Source of the DNA: Streptomyces griseoluteus
Lineage (GTDB): Bacteria; Actinomycetota; Actinomycetes; Streptomycetales; Streptomycetaceae
Assembly: GCF_004784465.1 (NCBI RefSeq)
Contig: NZ_SRRU01000007.1
Location: 311,091-375,090 of the forward strand
Direction of reading: 5' to 3'
Length of the DNA stretch: 64,000 nucleotides
Shown: positions 46,827 through 55,269 of the stretch, piece by piece
How positions within the stretch are numbered: position 1 is the first letter of the stretch
Layout: every line of letters starts with the position of its first letter
The notes under the pieces: model-generated
Databases searched by the model: none
What the model was told of the DNA's origin: nothing
The model's input: only the letters and a program-made list of their open reading frames with translations
Program-made: the position numbers and the translations under genes

Positions 46827-47675
46827 ATGCTGCGCATCGCCGTCCCCAACAAGGGTTCCCTGTCCGGACCTGCGGGGGACATGCTGCATGAGGCCGGCTA
46901 CCGGCAGCGGCGGGAGTCCAAGGAACTGCGCACCGTGGACCCGGTGAACGAGGTCGAGTTCTTCTACCTCCGCCCCCGGGACATCGCGATCTACGTCTCC
47001 TCCGGGCAGCTCGACATCGGCATCACCGGCCGGGACCTGCTGATCGACTCCGGCGCCGGCGCCGAGGAGATCCTCCCGCTCGGCTTCGCCCGCTCCACCT
47101 TCCACTTCGCCGCCCGCCCCGGCACCTTCGCCGGCACGGCCGACCTCAAGGGCCGCACGGTCGCCACCTCCTACGAGGGCATCGTCGCGCGTCACCTCGC
47201 GGACAACGCCATCGACGCCTCCGTCGTCCACCTCGACGGTGCGGTGGAGACCGCGATCGAGCTGGGCGTGGCCGAGATCATCGCGGACGTGGTGGAGACC
47301 GGCACCTCGCTGCGCAACGCCGGGCTCGAGGTCTTCGGCGAGCCCATCATGAAGTCCGAGGCCGTCGTCATCCGCCGCACCGGCGCCGAGACCGACGAGC
47401 CCAAGGTCCAGCAGTTCCTCCGCCGCCTCCAGGGCGTCCTGGTCGCGCGGACCTACGTGATGATGGACTACGACTGCCGCGTGGAGCAGCTCGAGAAGGC
47501 CGTCGCGCTCACGCCGGGCCTGGAGTCCCCGACCGTCTCCCCGCTGCACAACGAGGGCTGGGTCGCCGTGCGCGCCATGGTGCCCACCAAGGACGCCCAG
47601 CGGATCATGGACGACCTGTACGCCATCGGGGCCCGGGCCATCCTGACCACGGCCATCCACGCCTGCCGTCTCTGA
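46827..47675 (+). CDS. hisG: ATP phosphoribosyltransferase, long form
   Basis: Commits ATP and PRPP to histidine synthesis. At 282 residues it is the long form with a C-terminal ACT-like domain (about 210-282) that binds histidine for feedback control. LRIAVPNKGSL begins the protein and GVAEIIADVVETGTSLRNAGL is the PRPP-loop region. No hisZ is needed. It follows hisE by 60 bases. Confidence 0.96.
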   Translation: MLRIAVPNKGSLSGPAGDMLHEAGYRQRRESKELRTVDPVNEVEFFYLRPRDIAIYVSSGQLDIGITGRDLLIDSGAGAEEILPLGFARSTFHFAARPGTFAGTADLKGRTVATSYEGIVARHLADNAIDASVVHLDGAVETAIELGVAEIIADVVETGTSLRNAGLEVFGEPIMKSEAVVIRRTGAETDEPKVQQFLRRLQGVLVARTYVMMDYDCRVEQLEKAVALTPGLESPTVSPLHNEGWVAVRAMVPTKDAQRIMDDLYAIGARAILTTAIHACRL

Positions 47676-47690
47676 GGAACCGCGAGTCAG

Positions 47691-48161
47691 ATGCCCGAGC
47701 TCTCCCAGCCACCCGCCCAGCCCGCCCTCCCGGTCACCTTCCGGCCGGAACGCACCCGCGTGATCCTGCTCACCGCCGGACTGGCGATCTTCGTGGTCGT
47801 CGCCGCCGTGGCCTTCCTGCTGGACATGGGGCCGGGGGAGCGTCTCAGCTTCATCGTCACCGGTGCCCTGATGGCCTGGGTGCTGGCCCGGCTGGCGCGG
47901 GTGAAGGTCGTCGCCGACGAGTCCGGTGTCACGGTCGTCAACATCGCCGGCAGCCGCAAGCTGGCCTGGGCCGAGATCGTCGGGGTCAACCTGCGTCCGG
48001 GTGACCCCTGGGTGTTCCTCGACCTCAGCGACGGCACCAGCCTGGCCGCGCTCGGCATCCAGCCCGGCGTCGCCAAGCAGCGCGCCATCGCCGACGCGCG
48101 GAGCCTGCGCACTCTGGTGGAGCAGCAGGCGCCGCGGGATCCCGAGTTCCCCCGGAGCTGA
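47691..48161 (+). CDS. Two-helix membrane protein with PH-like domain
   Basis: A 156-residue protein with two predicted transmembrane helices (about 24-42 and 53-67) and a C-terminal bacterial PH-like domain (about 70-130, VKVVADESGVTVVNIAGSRKLAWAEIVGVNLR). Function unknown. It begins 15 bases after hisG and is probably cotranscribed. Confidence 0.88.
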   Translation: MPELSQPPAQPALPVTFRPERTRVILLTAGLAIFVVVAAVAFLLDMGPGERLSFIVTGALMAWVLARLARVKVVADESGVTVVNIAGSRKLAWAEIVGVNLRPGDPWVFLDLSDGTSLAALGIQPGVAKQRAIADARSLRTLVEQQAPRDPEFPRS

Positions 48162-48453
48162 GGTTCCGCCGGGCCGAGCGCGCCTCAGGGGCCCCTCGGG
48201 GACCCGGACGGGGGGCCGTTCAGGGGCGGTCACCCTTGCCGCACCTGCCCCGGTCTTGACTAATCTGTTGGCGGAGGCGTTTTCCGACGCGCCTCCGCCT
48301 CCGTCGTGCCACGCCCGGCGCACGGAGGTTTTCCCTGCTATCCGAGGAGTGACCCTCTCCGGCGATGGACGGATCGTCCTGTAGTACCTGCGCCGCCCCC
48401 TGCCGACATACCGCGGACCACCCGGCCCGCGTGCACGCGGAGGCGGCGGCATC
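48162..48453 (+). promoter_or_regulatory. Structured leader / terminator region before the CNNM genes
   Basis: No gene is seen here. GGCGGAGGCG (48270-48279) pairs perfectly with CGCCTCCGCC (48290-48299). The next stem, CCTCCGTCGTGCC (48298-48310) with GGCGCACGGAGG (48317-48328), has one bulge and is followed by TTTT (48329-48332). Further pairings, such as GGACG-GAT-CGTCC near 48367-48379, follow. The hairpins may only end the his transcript, or they may be part of an attenuated leader for the ion-transport genes. Confidence 0.5.
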
Positions 48454-49788
48454 ATGAGCATCCCCCTGCTGCTCCTGGGAGCGGCCTTCGTGCTGATCCT
48501 GGCCAACGGCTTCTTCGTGGCCGCCGAGTTCGGCCTCGTCACCGTCGAGCGCCAGGACGCCGAGCGGGCCGCGGCCGAGGGCGACAAGCGCGCCCGTACG
48601 GTCGTGGAGTCGCTGAAGGAACTCTCCTTCCAGCTCTCCGGCACCCAGCTCGGCATCACCATCACCTCGCTCGTCGTCGGCATGCTCGCCGAACCGGCCC
48701 TCGCGGACCTGCTCGACGGCCCCCTCGGCGCGCTCGGCGTCCCCGAGGGCGCGGCCTCCGGCGTCGCGGTGGTGGTCGGCATGCTGCTGGCCAGCGCCAT
48801 CCAGATGGTCGTCGGTGAGCTGGTCCCCAAGAACTGGGCGGTCTCCAAGCCGCTCCAGGTCGCGCGGTTCGTCGCGGGCCCGCAGCACGTGTTCTCGCGG
48901 CTGTTCCGGCCGGTGATCTCCGTGCTGAACACCGTCGCCAACCGGCTGGTGCGCGCCCTCGGCGTCGAACCCACCGACGAGCTGGCCTCCGCCCGCACCC
49001 CCGGCGAACTGGTCTCCCTGGCGCGGCACTCCGCCCGGGCCGGTGCCCTGGAGCAGGACACGGCCGACCTGTTCGTCCGCACCCTGTCCCTCGGCGACCT
49101 GACCGCCCAGCACGTCATGACCCCGCGGGTGAAGGTCAGCGCGCTCCAGGACTCGGCCACCGCCGAGGACGTCGTCAACCTCACCCGCGCCACGGGCCTG
49201 TCCCGTTTCCCCGTCTACCGGGAGAAGATCGACGAGATCGTGGGCATGGTCCACCTCAAGGACGCCCTGGCGGTCCCGGCCGCCGAGCGCCTGCGCACCC
49301 CGGTCGCCCGGATCGCCGGCAAGGCGCTGCTGGTCCCCGAGACCCTGCCGGTGCGCCCCCTGCTGACCCGGCTGCGCAGCGAGCAGCCCATCGCGGTCGT
49401 CGTCGACGAGTACGGCGGCACCGCGGGCGTGGTCACGCTGGAGGACATCGTCGAGGAACTGGTCGGCGAGGTCCGCGACGAGCACGACCGCCAGGTGGTG
49501 CCCGAAGTCGCCCCCGCCCCGCCCGAGGACGGCCGCCCCGCGTGGGACGTGGACGGCGGCTGCCGCGTCGACGTCCTCACCCGCATCGGCCTGGACGCCC
49601 CCGAGGGGCCCTACGAGACCGTCGCCGGGCTCGTGGCCGACCTGCTCGGCCGTATCCCGGCCCCCGGTGACCGGGCCGAACTGCCCGGCTGGCGGCTCTC
49701 CGTGCGCCAGGTCCGCCACTACCGCGCCGAGCGGGTCCGCCTGGTCCGGACGGCGCCCGTCGCCCAGCAGACGGAGGCCGCCCGATGA
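48454..49788 (+). CDS. CNNM/CorC-family membrane protein, full length
   Basis: A 444-residue protein: DUF21/CNNM transmembrane domain (about 1-190, beginning LLLLGAAFVLILANGFFVAAEFGLVTV), a CBS pair (about 215-335, with HVMTPRVKV and VVDEYGGTAGVVTLEDIVEELVGE) and a C-terminal CorC_HlyC domain (about 350-435). Family members export magnesium or cobalt ions or act with such exporters; the old label hemolysin is misleading. The stop overlaps a paralogue's start as ATGA. Confidence 0.92.
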   Translation: MSIPLLLLGAAFVLILANGFFVAAEFGLVTVERQDAERAAAEGDKRARTVVESLKELSFQLSGTQLGITITSLVVGMLAEPALADLLDGPLGALGVPEGAASGVAVVVGMLLASAIQMVVGELVPKNWAVSKPLQVARFVAGPQHVFSRLFRPVISVLNTVANRLVRALGVEPTDELASARTPGELVSLARHSARAGALEQDTADLFVRTLSLGDLTAQHVMTPRVKVSALQDSATAEDVVNLTRATGLSRFPVYREKIDEIVGMVHLKDALAVPAAERLRTPVARIAGKALLVPETLPVRPLLTRLRSEQPIAVVVDEYGGTAGVVTLEDIVEELVGEVRDEHDRQVVPEVAPAPPEDGRPAWDVDGGCRVDVLTRIGLDAPEGPYETVAGLVADLLGRIPAPGDRAELPGWRLSVRQVRHYRAERVRLVRTAPVAQQTEAAR

Positions 49789-50903
49789 GCGTCGTCCAAC
49801 TCCTCTTCGCCGCGCTGCTCGTGCTCGCCAACGGATTCTTCGTCGGCGCCGAGTTCGCGCTCGTCTCCGTCCGGCGCAGCCAGATCGAGCCGGTCGGCAC
49901 CGCGCGCGCCCGCCAGGTGCTGCACGGTCTGGAGCGGCTGCCGCAGATGATGGCGGCCGCCCAGTTCGGCATCACCGTCTGCTCGCTGACCCTGGGCGCG
50001 GTGGCCGAGCCGACCGTCGCCCATCTGCTGGAGCCGGTGTTCGAGGCGGTCCATCTCCCGGAGGGTGTGATCCACCCGCTGGGCTATGTGATCGCGCTGG
50101 CCGCGGTGGTCTTCTTCCACCTGGTCATCGGTGAGATGGTGCCGAAGAACCTGGCCATGGCCGCCCCCGAGAAGGCCGCGCTGTGGCTCGGCCCCGGCCT
50201 GGTGTACTTCGCCCGGATCTGCAAGCCCGTCACGGTGGCGCTCGGCGCCTGCGCGCAGGGCATCCTGCGGCTCTTCCGGGTCGAGCCAAAGGACGAAGTG
50301 GAGGCCGTCGTCACCAGCGAGCAGCTCAACCGCCTGCTGGAGGACTCGAGCCAGGCCGGGCTGCTGGACCCGGAGGCGCAGGAGCGTCTCGAGGACGCGC
50401 TGGAACTGGGCTCCCGCCCGGTCACCGACGTCCTCCTCAAGCGCGAGACCCTCGTGACGGTGCCGCCCTCGGTCACGCCGGGGGAGATCGTCGAGCTGAC
50501 CGCGCGCACCGGCTACTCCCGCTTCCCGGTGGCCGCGGGCACCGGCGCCTTCATGGGGTACGTGCATGTGAAGGACGTCCTCGACCTGGAGGACTCCGAC
50601 CGCGCCGTGCCGCAGCACGTGTGGCGGCCGATGGCCACGATGCGGGCGGAACTCCCGCTGGACGACGCGCTGACCGTCATGCGCCGGGCCGCCACGCATC
50701 TGGCCCAGGTGGCGGACGCCTCGGGCCGCGTGCTGGGCCTGGTCGCGCTGGAGGACGCGCTGGAGCTGCTGGTGGGCGAGGTCCACGACCCGGCCCACCC
50801 GGACACCCCTCGGACCGCGCCGAGGACGGAACCGGTGCCCGTGCGCCCGGCCCCGGCCCGGCCGCGCAAGAGCGGGGACCCGGAGCAGGCCCTGGCCACC
50901 TAG
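49785..50903 (+). CDS. CNNM-family membrane protein, C-terminally short paralogue
   Basis: A 372-residue paralogue of the gene just upstream. It has the DUF21 domain (about 1-185, LLFAALLVLANGFFVGAEFALVSVRRSQIEP) and a CBS pair (about 205-330), but after LALEDALELLVGEV it ends in a Pro/Arg-rich tail and lacks the CorC_HlyC domain. The two probably form a heteromer, since the genes are coupled. The TAG stop (50901-50903) is the left edge of MITE copy B. Confidence 0.92.
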   Translation: MSVVQLLFAALLVLANGFFVGAEFALVSVRRSQIEPVGTARARQVLHGLERLPQMMAAAQFGITVCSLTLGAVAEPTVAHLLEPVFEAVHLPEGVIHPLGYVIALAAVVFFHLVIGEMVPKNLAMAAPEKAALWLGPGLVYFARICKPVTVALGACAQGILRLFRVEPKDEVEAVVTSEQLNRLLEDSSQAGLLDPEAQERLEDALELGSRPVTDVLLKRETLVTVPPSVTPGEIVELTARTGYSRFPVAAGTGAFMGYVHVKDVLDLEDSDRAVPQHVWRPMATMRAELPLDDALTVMRRAATHLAQVADASGRVLGLVALEDALELLVGEVHDPAHPDTPRTAPRTEPVPVRPAPARPRKSGDPEQALAT

Positions 50904-51064
50904 GGCCTCTCGTTTGGATCTTGCCGGGCTCGCGGGGTCTGGCACCGCGCCTCGCGGCGTTGTCGTCGGTTGCCATGGCTCCGCCATGTCGCCCTCCTCC
51001 GCCTTGCGATGCACGGCACCAGACCCCGCTCCCTGATCCGGCCTGATCCAAACGAAAGACCCTA
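50901..51064. mobile_element. MITE-like element, copy B
   Basis: A 164-bp non-coding element whose 20-bp ends, TAGGGCCTCTCGTTTGGATC (50901-50920) and the inverse of TAGGGTCTTTCGTTTGGATC (51045-51064), match at 18 positions. TA occurs at both outer ends, as expected of a TA target duplication. Inner arms GCGGGGTCTGG (50931-50941) and CCAGACCCCGC also pair. Sequence blocks GCGTTGTCGTC and CCTCCTCCGCCTTGC are shared with copy A. It lies between convergent genes and would fold as a strong hairpin. Confidence 0.82.
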
Positions 51065-51087
51065 GGGGATGTCCGCCGCGGGGCCCG

Positions 51088-52950
51088 TCACATCGCCGAC
51101 GGGTCCTGCGGCGCCCGCCCCGACAACACCTCGCCGTACGCCTGCATGAGGTCCGGCAGGCGCAGGGTGGCCAGGTCCTCGCGGGAGAGGACGCCCGGAC
51201 AGGTGGACAGCCGCAGATCCCGGTACGCGCAGCTCTTCTCGTACAGGGTGCGCAGGAACCTGCCGTTGCCCAGCTCGTCGATCCAGCCCTGGTCGACCAC
51301 GTGCCCGGCGATGGAACGCAGCTCCTCCACCGCCTCCTCGTCCCACGCGTCCCCGTTCTCCGCCGCCAGCACCCGGCCGATCTCGGTGAGTTCCTGGGGG
51401 CGGTACGAGGGGAAGTCCACGCGGGTGGTGAAGCGGGACGACAGACCGGGGTTGGCGGCCAGCAGCCGGTCCATGCCCTCGGGATATCCGGCGAGGATCA
51501 CCACCAGGTGGTCCCGGTTGTCCTCGGCCCGCTTCAGCAGCACCTGGAGCGCCTCGTCGCCGTACGCGTCGCCCTTGCCGTAACCGGAGTTGGAGAGCGC
51601 GTACGCCTCGTCCACGAAGAGCACTCCGCCGATGGCCGAGTCGATCAGCTCGTTGGCCTTCACCGCGGTCTGGCCCAGGTACTCGCCGACCAGGTCGGCC
51701 CGCTGCGCCTCCACCAGGTGGTCGCCGCCGAGCAGGCCGAGGGCGTAGAAGACCCGGCCGAGGATGCGGGCCACCGTGGTCTTGCCGGTGCCGGAGGGGC
51801 CGGAGAAGACGAAGTGCCGTTTCGGCGGCTGGACCGGGAGTCCCTGCCCGGCGCGCAGCCGGGCCATGTTCAGCTGCGCCGAGAGCGCCTTCACCTGGCG
51901 CTTGACGGGCTCCAGGCCCACCATGCGCTCCAGCTCCGCCAGCGCCTCCTCCAATAAGCCCGGATCGGTCGGTCCGGCCGGCAGGTTGGAGGAGGAGAGC
52001 CCGCTCTTGAGGCGGACCGCGCGGTCGGGCGCCGAGGACAGCGGGCCGGTGGGCAGGTCGGGCTCGGTGAACCTGAGGTCGCGGCCCTCGGTGCCGAAGA
52101 GGGGGTCGAGGGTGTCGGGACCGTCCATCGTGTCCTGGCCGGCACCGGACAGGGTGACCGCCGCGAAGTCGGCGGGGTCGTCGTACCCGTCGCCCTCGGC
52201 GATGGCGGCGAGCCGGGCGGAGGTGTCCATGAAGGCCGGGTCGACCCGGTGCACGGCCCGGTACAGCGGGAGCGCGGCGGCGGTGCGGCCGGTGCCCTCG
52301 TGGGCGCGGGCCAGCCAGTAGCGCAGCTCCTTGCGCTGCGGCTGCTCGCTGCGGCAGCGCATCAGGGCGGCCGAGAGCAGCGGCTCGGCCTGCCCGTACG
52401 TCTCCAGCCGGACGCGGGCCATGCCGCCGAACAGGCCCGCCTCTATGCCGAGCAGCGGGTCGTCCAGCAGCGGGTCGGTGTGACGGACCAACTGGTCCCA
52501 GTCCTTGACCAGGTAGGCGCGGCAGGCGTGCAGGAACCGCACCTGCGGGTCGGTGTCCACGGGCGGCAGCCCGGCCAGCGCCCGGTCCAGCTCCGGCACA
52601 TGGCGGCCGTCCAGCCAGTGCGAGGCGTGCGCCAGCAGCAGGTCGCGGGGGCTCTCCAGCACCGGCTGCACCCACCAGCCCAGCCAGTACCAGGAGTTGA
52701 GGGAGCGGCGGTGCCGGGCGCGCTGCTCGCCGAAGCGGTCGCGGTGCCGGAACATCCTCAGCAGCGCGGTGGTCGTGTCGACCCTGAGCGCGTGCAGCCC
52801 GAGCCAGGCGTCGGCCATCCCCGGGTCCATCCGCGCCGCGGCGCGGAACTCCTCCTCGGCCTGCGGGTAGGCGCCCATCGTGTAGGCGTCCACGCCTCGC
52901 ACCCAGGCGAGGTCGGCCGGGGCCTCGGGGCCCTGCGTGCCGAAGTCCAT
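51088..52950 (-). CDS. AAA+ ATPase of the CbbX/EccA type with TPR-like N-terminus
   Basis: A 620-residue protein. The N-terminal 250 residues are helical repeats like the TPR domain of EccA, the cytoplasmic ATPase of type VII secretion; a linker follows, then a CbxX/CfqX AAA domain (about 335-600) with Walker A GPSGTGKT (384-391), Walker B GVLFVDEA (442-449) and the arginine-finger region SSRFTTRV. No other type VII secretion genes are in the window. Leu332 is a TTA codon (51955-51957), so bldA control is expected. ATG 52950 gives MDFGTQGPEAPADLAW; an upstream in-frame extension lacks family-like sequence. Confidence 0.85.
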   Translation of the reverse strand: MDFGTQGPEAPADLAWVRGVDAYTMGAYPQAEEEFRAAARMDPGMADAWLGLHALRVDTTTALLRMFRHRDRFGEQRARHRRSLNSWYWLGWWVQPVLESPRDLLLAHASHWLDGRHVPELDRALAGLPPVDTDPQVRFLHACRAYLVKDWDQLVRHTDPLLDDPLLGIEAGLFGGMARVRLETYGQAEPLLSAALMRCRSEQPQRKELRYWLARAHEGTGRTAAALPLYRAVHRVDPAFMDTSARLAAIAEGDGYDDPADFAAVTLSGAGQDTMDGPDTLDPLFGTEGRDLRFTEPDLPTGPLSSAPDRAVRLKSGLSSSNLPAGPTDPGLLEEALAELERMVGLEPVKRQVKALSAQLNMARLRAGQGLPVQPPKRHFVFSGPSGTGKTTVARILGRVFYALGLLGGDHLVEAQRADLVGEYLGQTAVKANELIDSAIGGVLFVDEAYALSNSGYGKGDAYGDEALQVLLKRAEDNRDHLVVILAGYPEGMDRLLAANPGLSSRFTTRVDFPSYRPQELTEIGRVLAAENGDAWDEEAVEELRSIAGHVVDQGWIDELGNGRFLRTLYEKSCAYRDLRLSTCPGVLSREDLATLRLPDLMQAYGEVLSGRAPQDPSAM

Positions 52951-53406
52951 CACGTCCCCCACGAACCGTGCCCCCCGTTGGTTGCCCCGCCGGGCAGGCG
53001 CTCGGCGGTCGCCGCGGTCGAACCGCTGTACCGCGGACCGGAGTTGCCGGTGCGCGAGGCTGCTGCCAGAAGGTCGCACCGAGGGCATCGTACCCGCGGG
53101 GGCACCGGCTGCCGAAGGGTGCCGCAGAGGGCGTTTGACGAGGTGGGAGCATGCGGGGCGCACGGGGCGCGGTCACCGAGGGTGATCGGATCGGTGCGTT
53201 CGGCGCCCCGGAACCCGGCTGAGGGCAGAACGAAGCCCCCGATCACGGGGGAACAATCGGGGGCTTCGTGTCCTCGGGACGGCCCGCGAAGGGCCGTGTG
53301 TGGAGAAAGTAAGACCTGTACGGGGGCGGGGTCAAGCCGACCTGGAGCCCTGGATGAACTTACGGGGCGACCGTCTTCACAAGTTCAGCACACAGCGGAC
53401 GACTCG
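52951..53406. other. 456-bp region without a gene
   Basis: Between the AAA ATPase start and the uridine kinase-like gene I find no coding sequence and no tRNA. The only clear element is the hairpin at 53230-53269. The segment 52951-53200 presumably holds the ATPase promoter, but no convincing -35/-10 pair was found. Confidence 0.6.
53230..53269 (-). terminator. Terminator after the uridine kinase-like gene
   Basis: ACGAAGCCCCCGAT (53230-53243) pairs perfectly over 14 bp with ATCGGGGGCTTCGT (53256-53269); 12-base loop. The nearest transcript running into it is the minus-strand kinase gene. Confidence 0.75.
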
Positions 53407-54135
53407 TCACTTTGAGTGAGAATCCGGGCCGGGTGGGCCCGGCCGGAGGGGGCTCGCGGGCCCTGGCAGCACCTCGTACCCCTCCGGTGTCGCGCGCACC
53501 GTCAGGTCCGCATGGGGGTGCGAGGGGTCACCGGCGAAGTGCGCGCGCTCCGCCTCGGTCCAGCCGTCCCAGAACTCCCGCTGGGCCTCGCCGTCCCGGC
53601 GGCGGCCGCGCGCCCAGGACTCCGGCGCGGGAAGCTCCATCCACAACAGGGCCGCCAGATGCGGGCGCAGCTCACGGCGCCCCGCGCCGACGCCCTCGAC
53701 CAGGAGCACGGGAGCGGGCGGCAGGAGGCGGGGCGGGCCGAAGGCGCGCAGGGTCCAGTCGTAGGGGGCGTACCGCGCGCTCTCACCCCGGCCCAGCGGC
53801 TCGATCACCTGGGCGGTCAGCCGGGCGGTCCAGGAGAACAGCTCGTCGTGGGTGGCGATGTCGTCCAGGTGCAGCACCGGAGCCCCGTCGAGCGCGGCGG
53901 CCAGGTGTCCGGCGAAGGTGGACTTCCCGGAGCCCGCGTGCCCGTCGACGCCGATCAGCCGGACCGGCCCCAGGGACGGGGGAAGGGCGCGCAGCCGGCG
54001 GGCGAGGTCGTGAATGGTGATTCCCGAGGTGTGGTGCGGTGTGGGGGAGTTCTGCCGGAAACAGTCTAGTAGGGGGTGAAGGCGAGGTGCCCGACGGGCC
54101 GAAAAACGCGACTTCCCGAGGCACCCGCTGACCAA
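53407..54135 (-). CDS. Uridine kinase-like P-loop protein
   Basis: A P-loop NTPase of the uridine kinase / phosphoribulokinase type. The Walker A loop is GVDGHAGSGKSTFAGHLA, then HLDDIATHDELFSW contains the DD motif, and LLVEGVGAGRRELRPHLAALLWMELP is the Walker B region. It could phosphorylate uridine or cytidine or a related alcohol. The start is unsure: the only in-frame initiator seen upstream is TTG 54135, giving 242 residues with an atypical first 40; homologous sequence begins around ITIHDLARRL, near 54020. Confidence 0.75.
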   Translation of the reverse strand: MVSGCLGKSRFSARRAPRLHPLLDCFRQNSPTPHHTSGITIHDLARRLRALPPSLGPVRLIGVDGHAGSGKSTFAGHLAAALDGAPVLHLDDIATHDELFSWTARLTAQVIEPLGRGESARYAPYDWTLRAFGPPRLLPPAPVLLVEGVGAGRRELRPHLAALLWMELPAPESWARGRRRDGEAQREFWDGWTEAERAHFAGDPSHPHADLTVRATPEGYEVLPGPASPLRPGPPGPDSHSK

Positions 54136-54269
54136 GGGTCAATCGGTGGAGATTTTCCCCCGAAATCCGCCGACCGATATGTGAAATTCGGCGTTCCAGG
54201 TGTGTCGCGCGGTGAGTAAGGTGCGTCCTGCACAACTGCGACGCGTTGTATCGGGACGGACAGGGGAGC

Positions 54270-55226
54270 ATGGCCGCGGAGTTATTCGAGGGGCAGTACG
54301 TCTGGCACCCGGCGGCCGACGACCGCGTCCTGGCGAGCGTATGCGTCGATGTGCGGGCGGGGCGTCACCGCTACGCCTGTGAGGCCCTGGCCGAGACCCG
54401 TTCCGACTTCGCCCTGCGCGCCCACCGCTCGCTGGTGCTGGCCTCGGAGGCGGCCGGCACCGACCTGGTGGAGCGCTGGCTCGCCGAGGAACCCTCGCCC
54501 GAGGCCGCGCTGATGTGGGCCCGGGTGGCCGTGCAGCGCGCGATGCGGGCCGCCGACGCGCGCGACGAACGCGCCGAGGCGCTGGAGCGGATAGCGCTGG
54601 CCGCCTGCGAACGCGCCGCCGCCATCGCCCCCGACGACCCCACGCCCTGGGTCGCCAAGCTGACCATGGCCCGGCTGCACCAACTGCGCGAACCCGCCCC
54701 GCAGGGCCTGCTCACCGCGCCGCCCGGACCCTGGCGGCTGTTCGCCCACATCCTGTCCCTGGACCCCTGGCACCGCGAGGCCCACCACCGCTTCCTCTCC
54801 TTCTTCTTCACCCGGCACGGCGGCACGGTCAACGCCGCCTGGGACGTGGCCGCCTTCCTCAGTCAGCGCGCCCCCGCCGACTCCGCGCTCCGGCTGCTGC
54901 CGCTGGTCGCGCTGGTGGAGAGCTACAACCCGACCCAGTTGCTCGCCGACCGGGTCTGGGAGCAGCCGCAGTGGCGTTCCACCGCGCTGGCCGCCTACCG
55001 CAACTGGCTTCCCACGGTGGCCGGTTCGCGCTTCACCCCGGTGCTCGACCTGGCCTACCTCGCGCACGCGCTGGTGATGGGCCAGAGCGAGTTCGAGGCA
55101 CGGGCGGTCTTCGCGGCGATGGGCCCGTACGCCTCGCGCATGCCCTGGAGCGCCTTCGGCGACCCCGCCGAGCAGCTCTCCCGCGCCCGGCGCGCCTGCG
55201 GGCTGCCCGTCCCCGGAGCCGCCTGA
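54270..55226 (+). CDS. Hypothetical protein with early TTA codon
   Basis: A 318-residue helical protein I do not recognise outside Streptomyces. It has no signal peptide or membrane segment. Helical repeats (ERIALAACERAAAIAPDDPTPWVAKLTMARL, quoted in part) look TPR-like, and the middle has the Phe-rich HHRFLSFFFTRHGG. The start ATG follows AGGGGAG by three bases. The fifth codon is TTA (54282-54284), so translation should wait for the bldA tRNA. A permease gene follows after 43 bases. Confidence 0.82.
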   Translation: MAAELFEGQYVWHPAADDRVLASVCVDVRAGRHRYACEALAETRSDFALRAHRSLVLASEAAGTDLVERWLAEEPSPEAALMWARVAVQRAMRAADARDERAEALERIALAACERAAAIAPDDPTPWVAKLTMARLHQLREPAPQGLLTAPPGPWRLFAHILSLDPWHREAHHRFLSFFFTRHGGTVNAAWDVAAFLSQRAPADSALRLLPLVALVESYNPTQLLADRVWEQPQWRSTALAAYRNWLPTVAGSRFTPVLDLAYLAHALVMGQSEFEARAVFAAMGPYASRMPWSAFGDPAEQLSRARRACGLPVPGAA

Positions 55227-55269
55227 GACCGCACCTCACGCGTCCACCCCCCAACAGAAAGGCAGATCA

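Noticed and set aside
48162..48453. Mg2+ (M-box) or Mn2+ riboswitch before the CNNM genes
   Set aside because: The conserved cores I can recall for these classes are not present, so the leader is reported only as structured.
52951..53406. tRNA or small RNA gene in the gap
   Set aside because: No cloverleaf or T-loop sequence was found; the only structure is a terminator-like hairpin.
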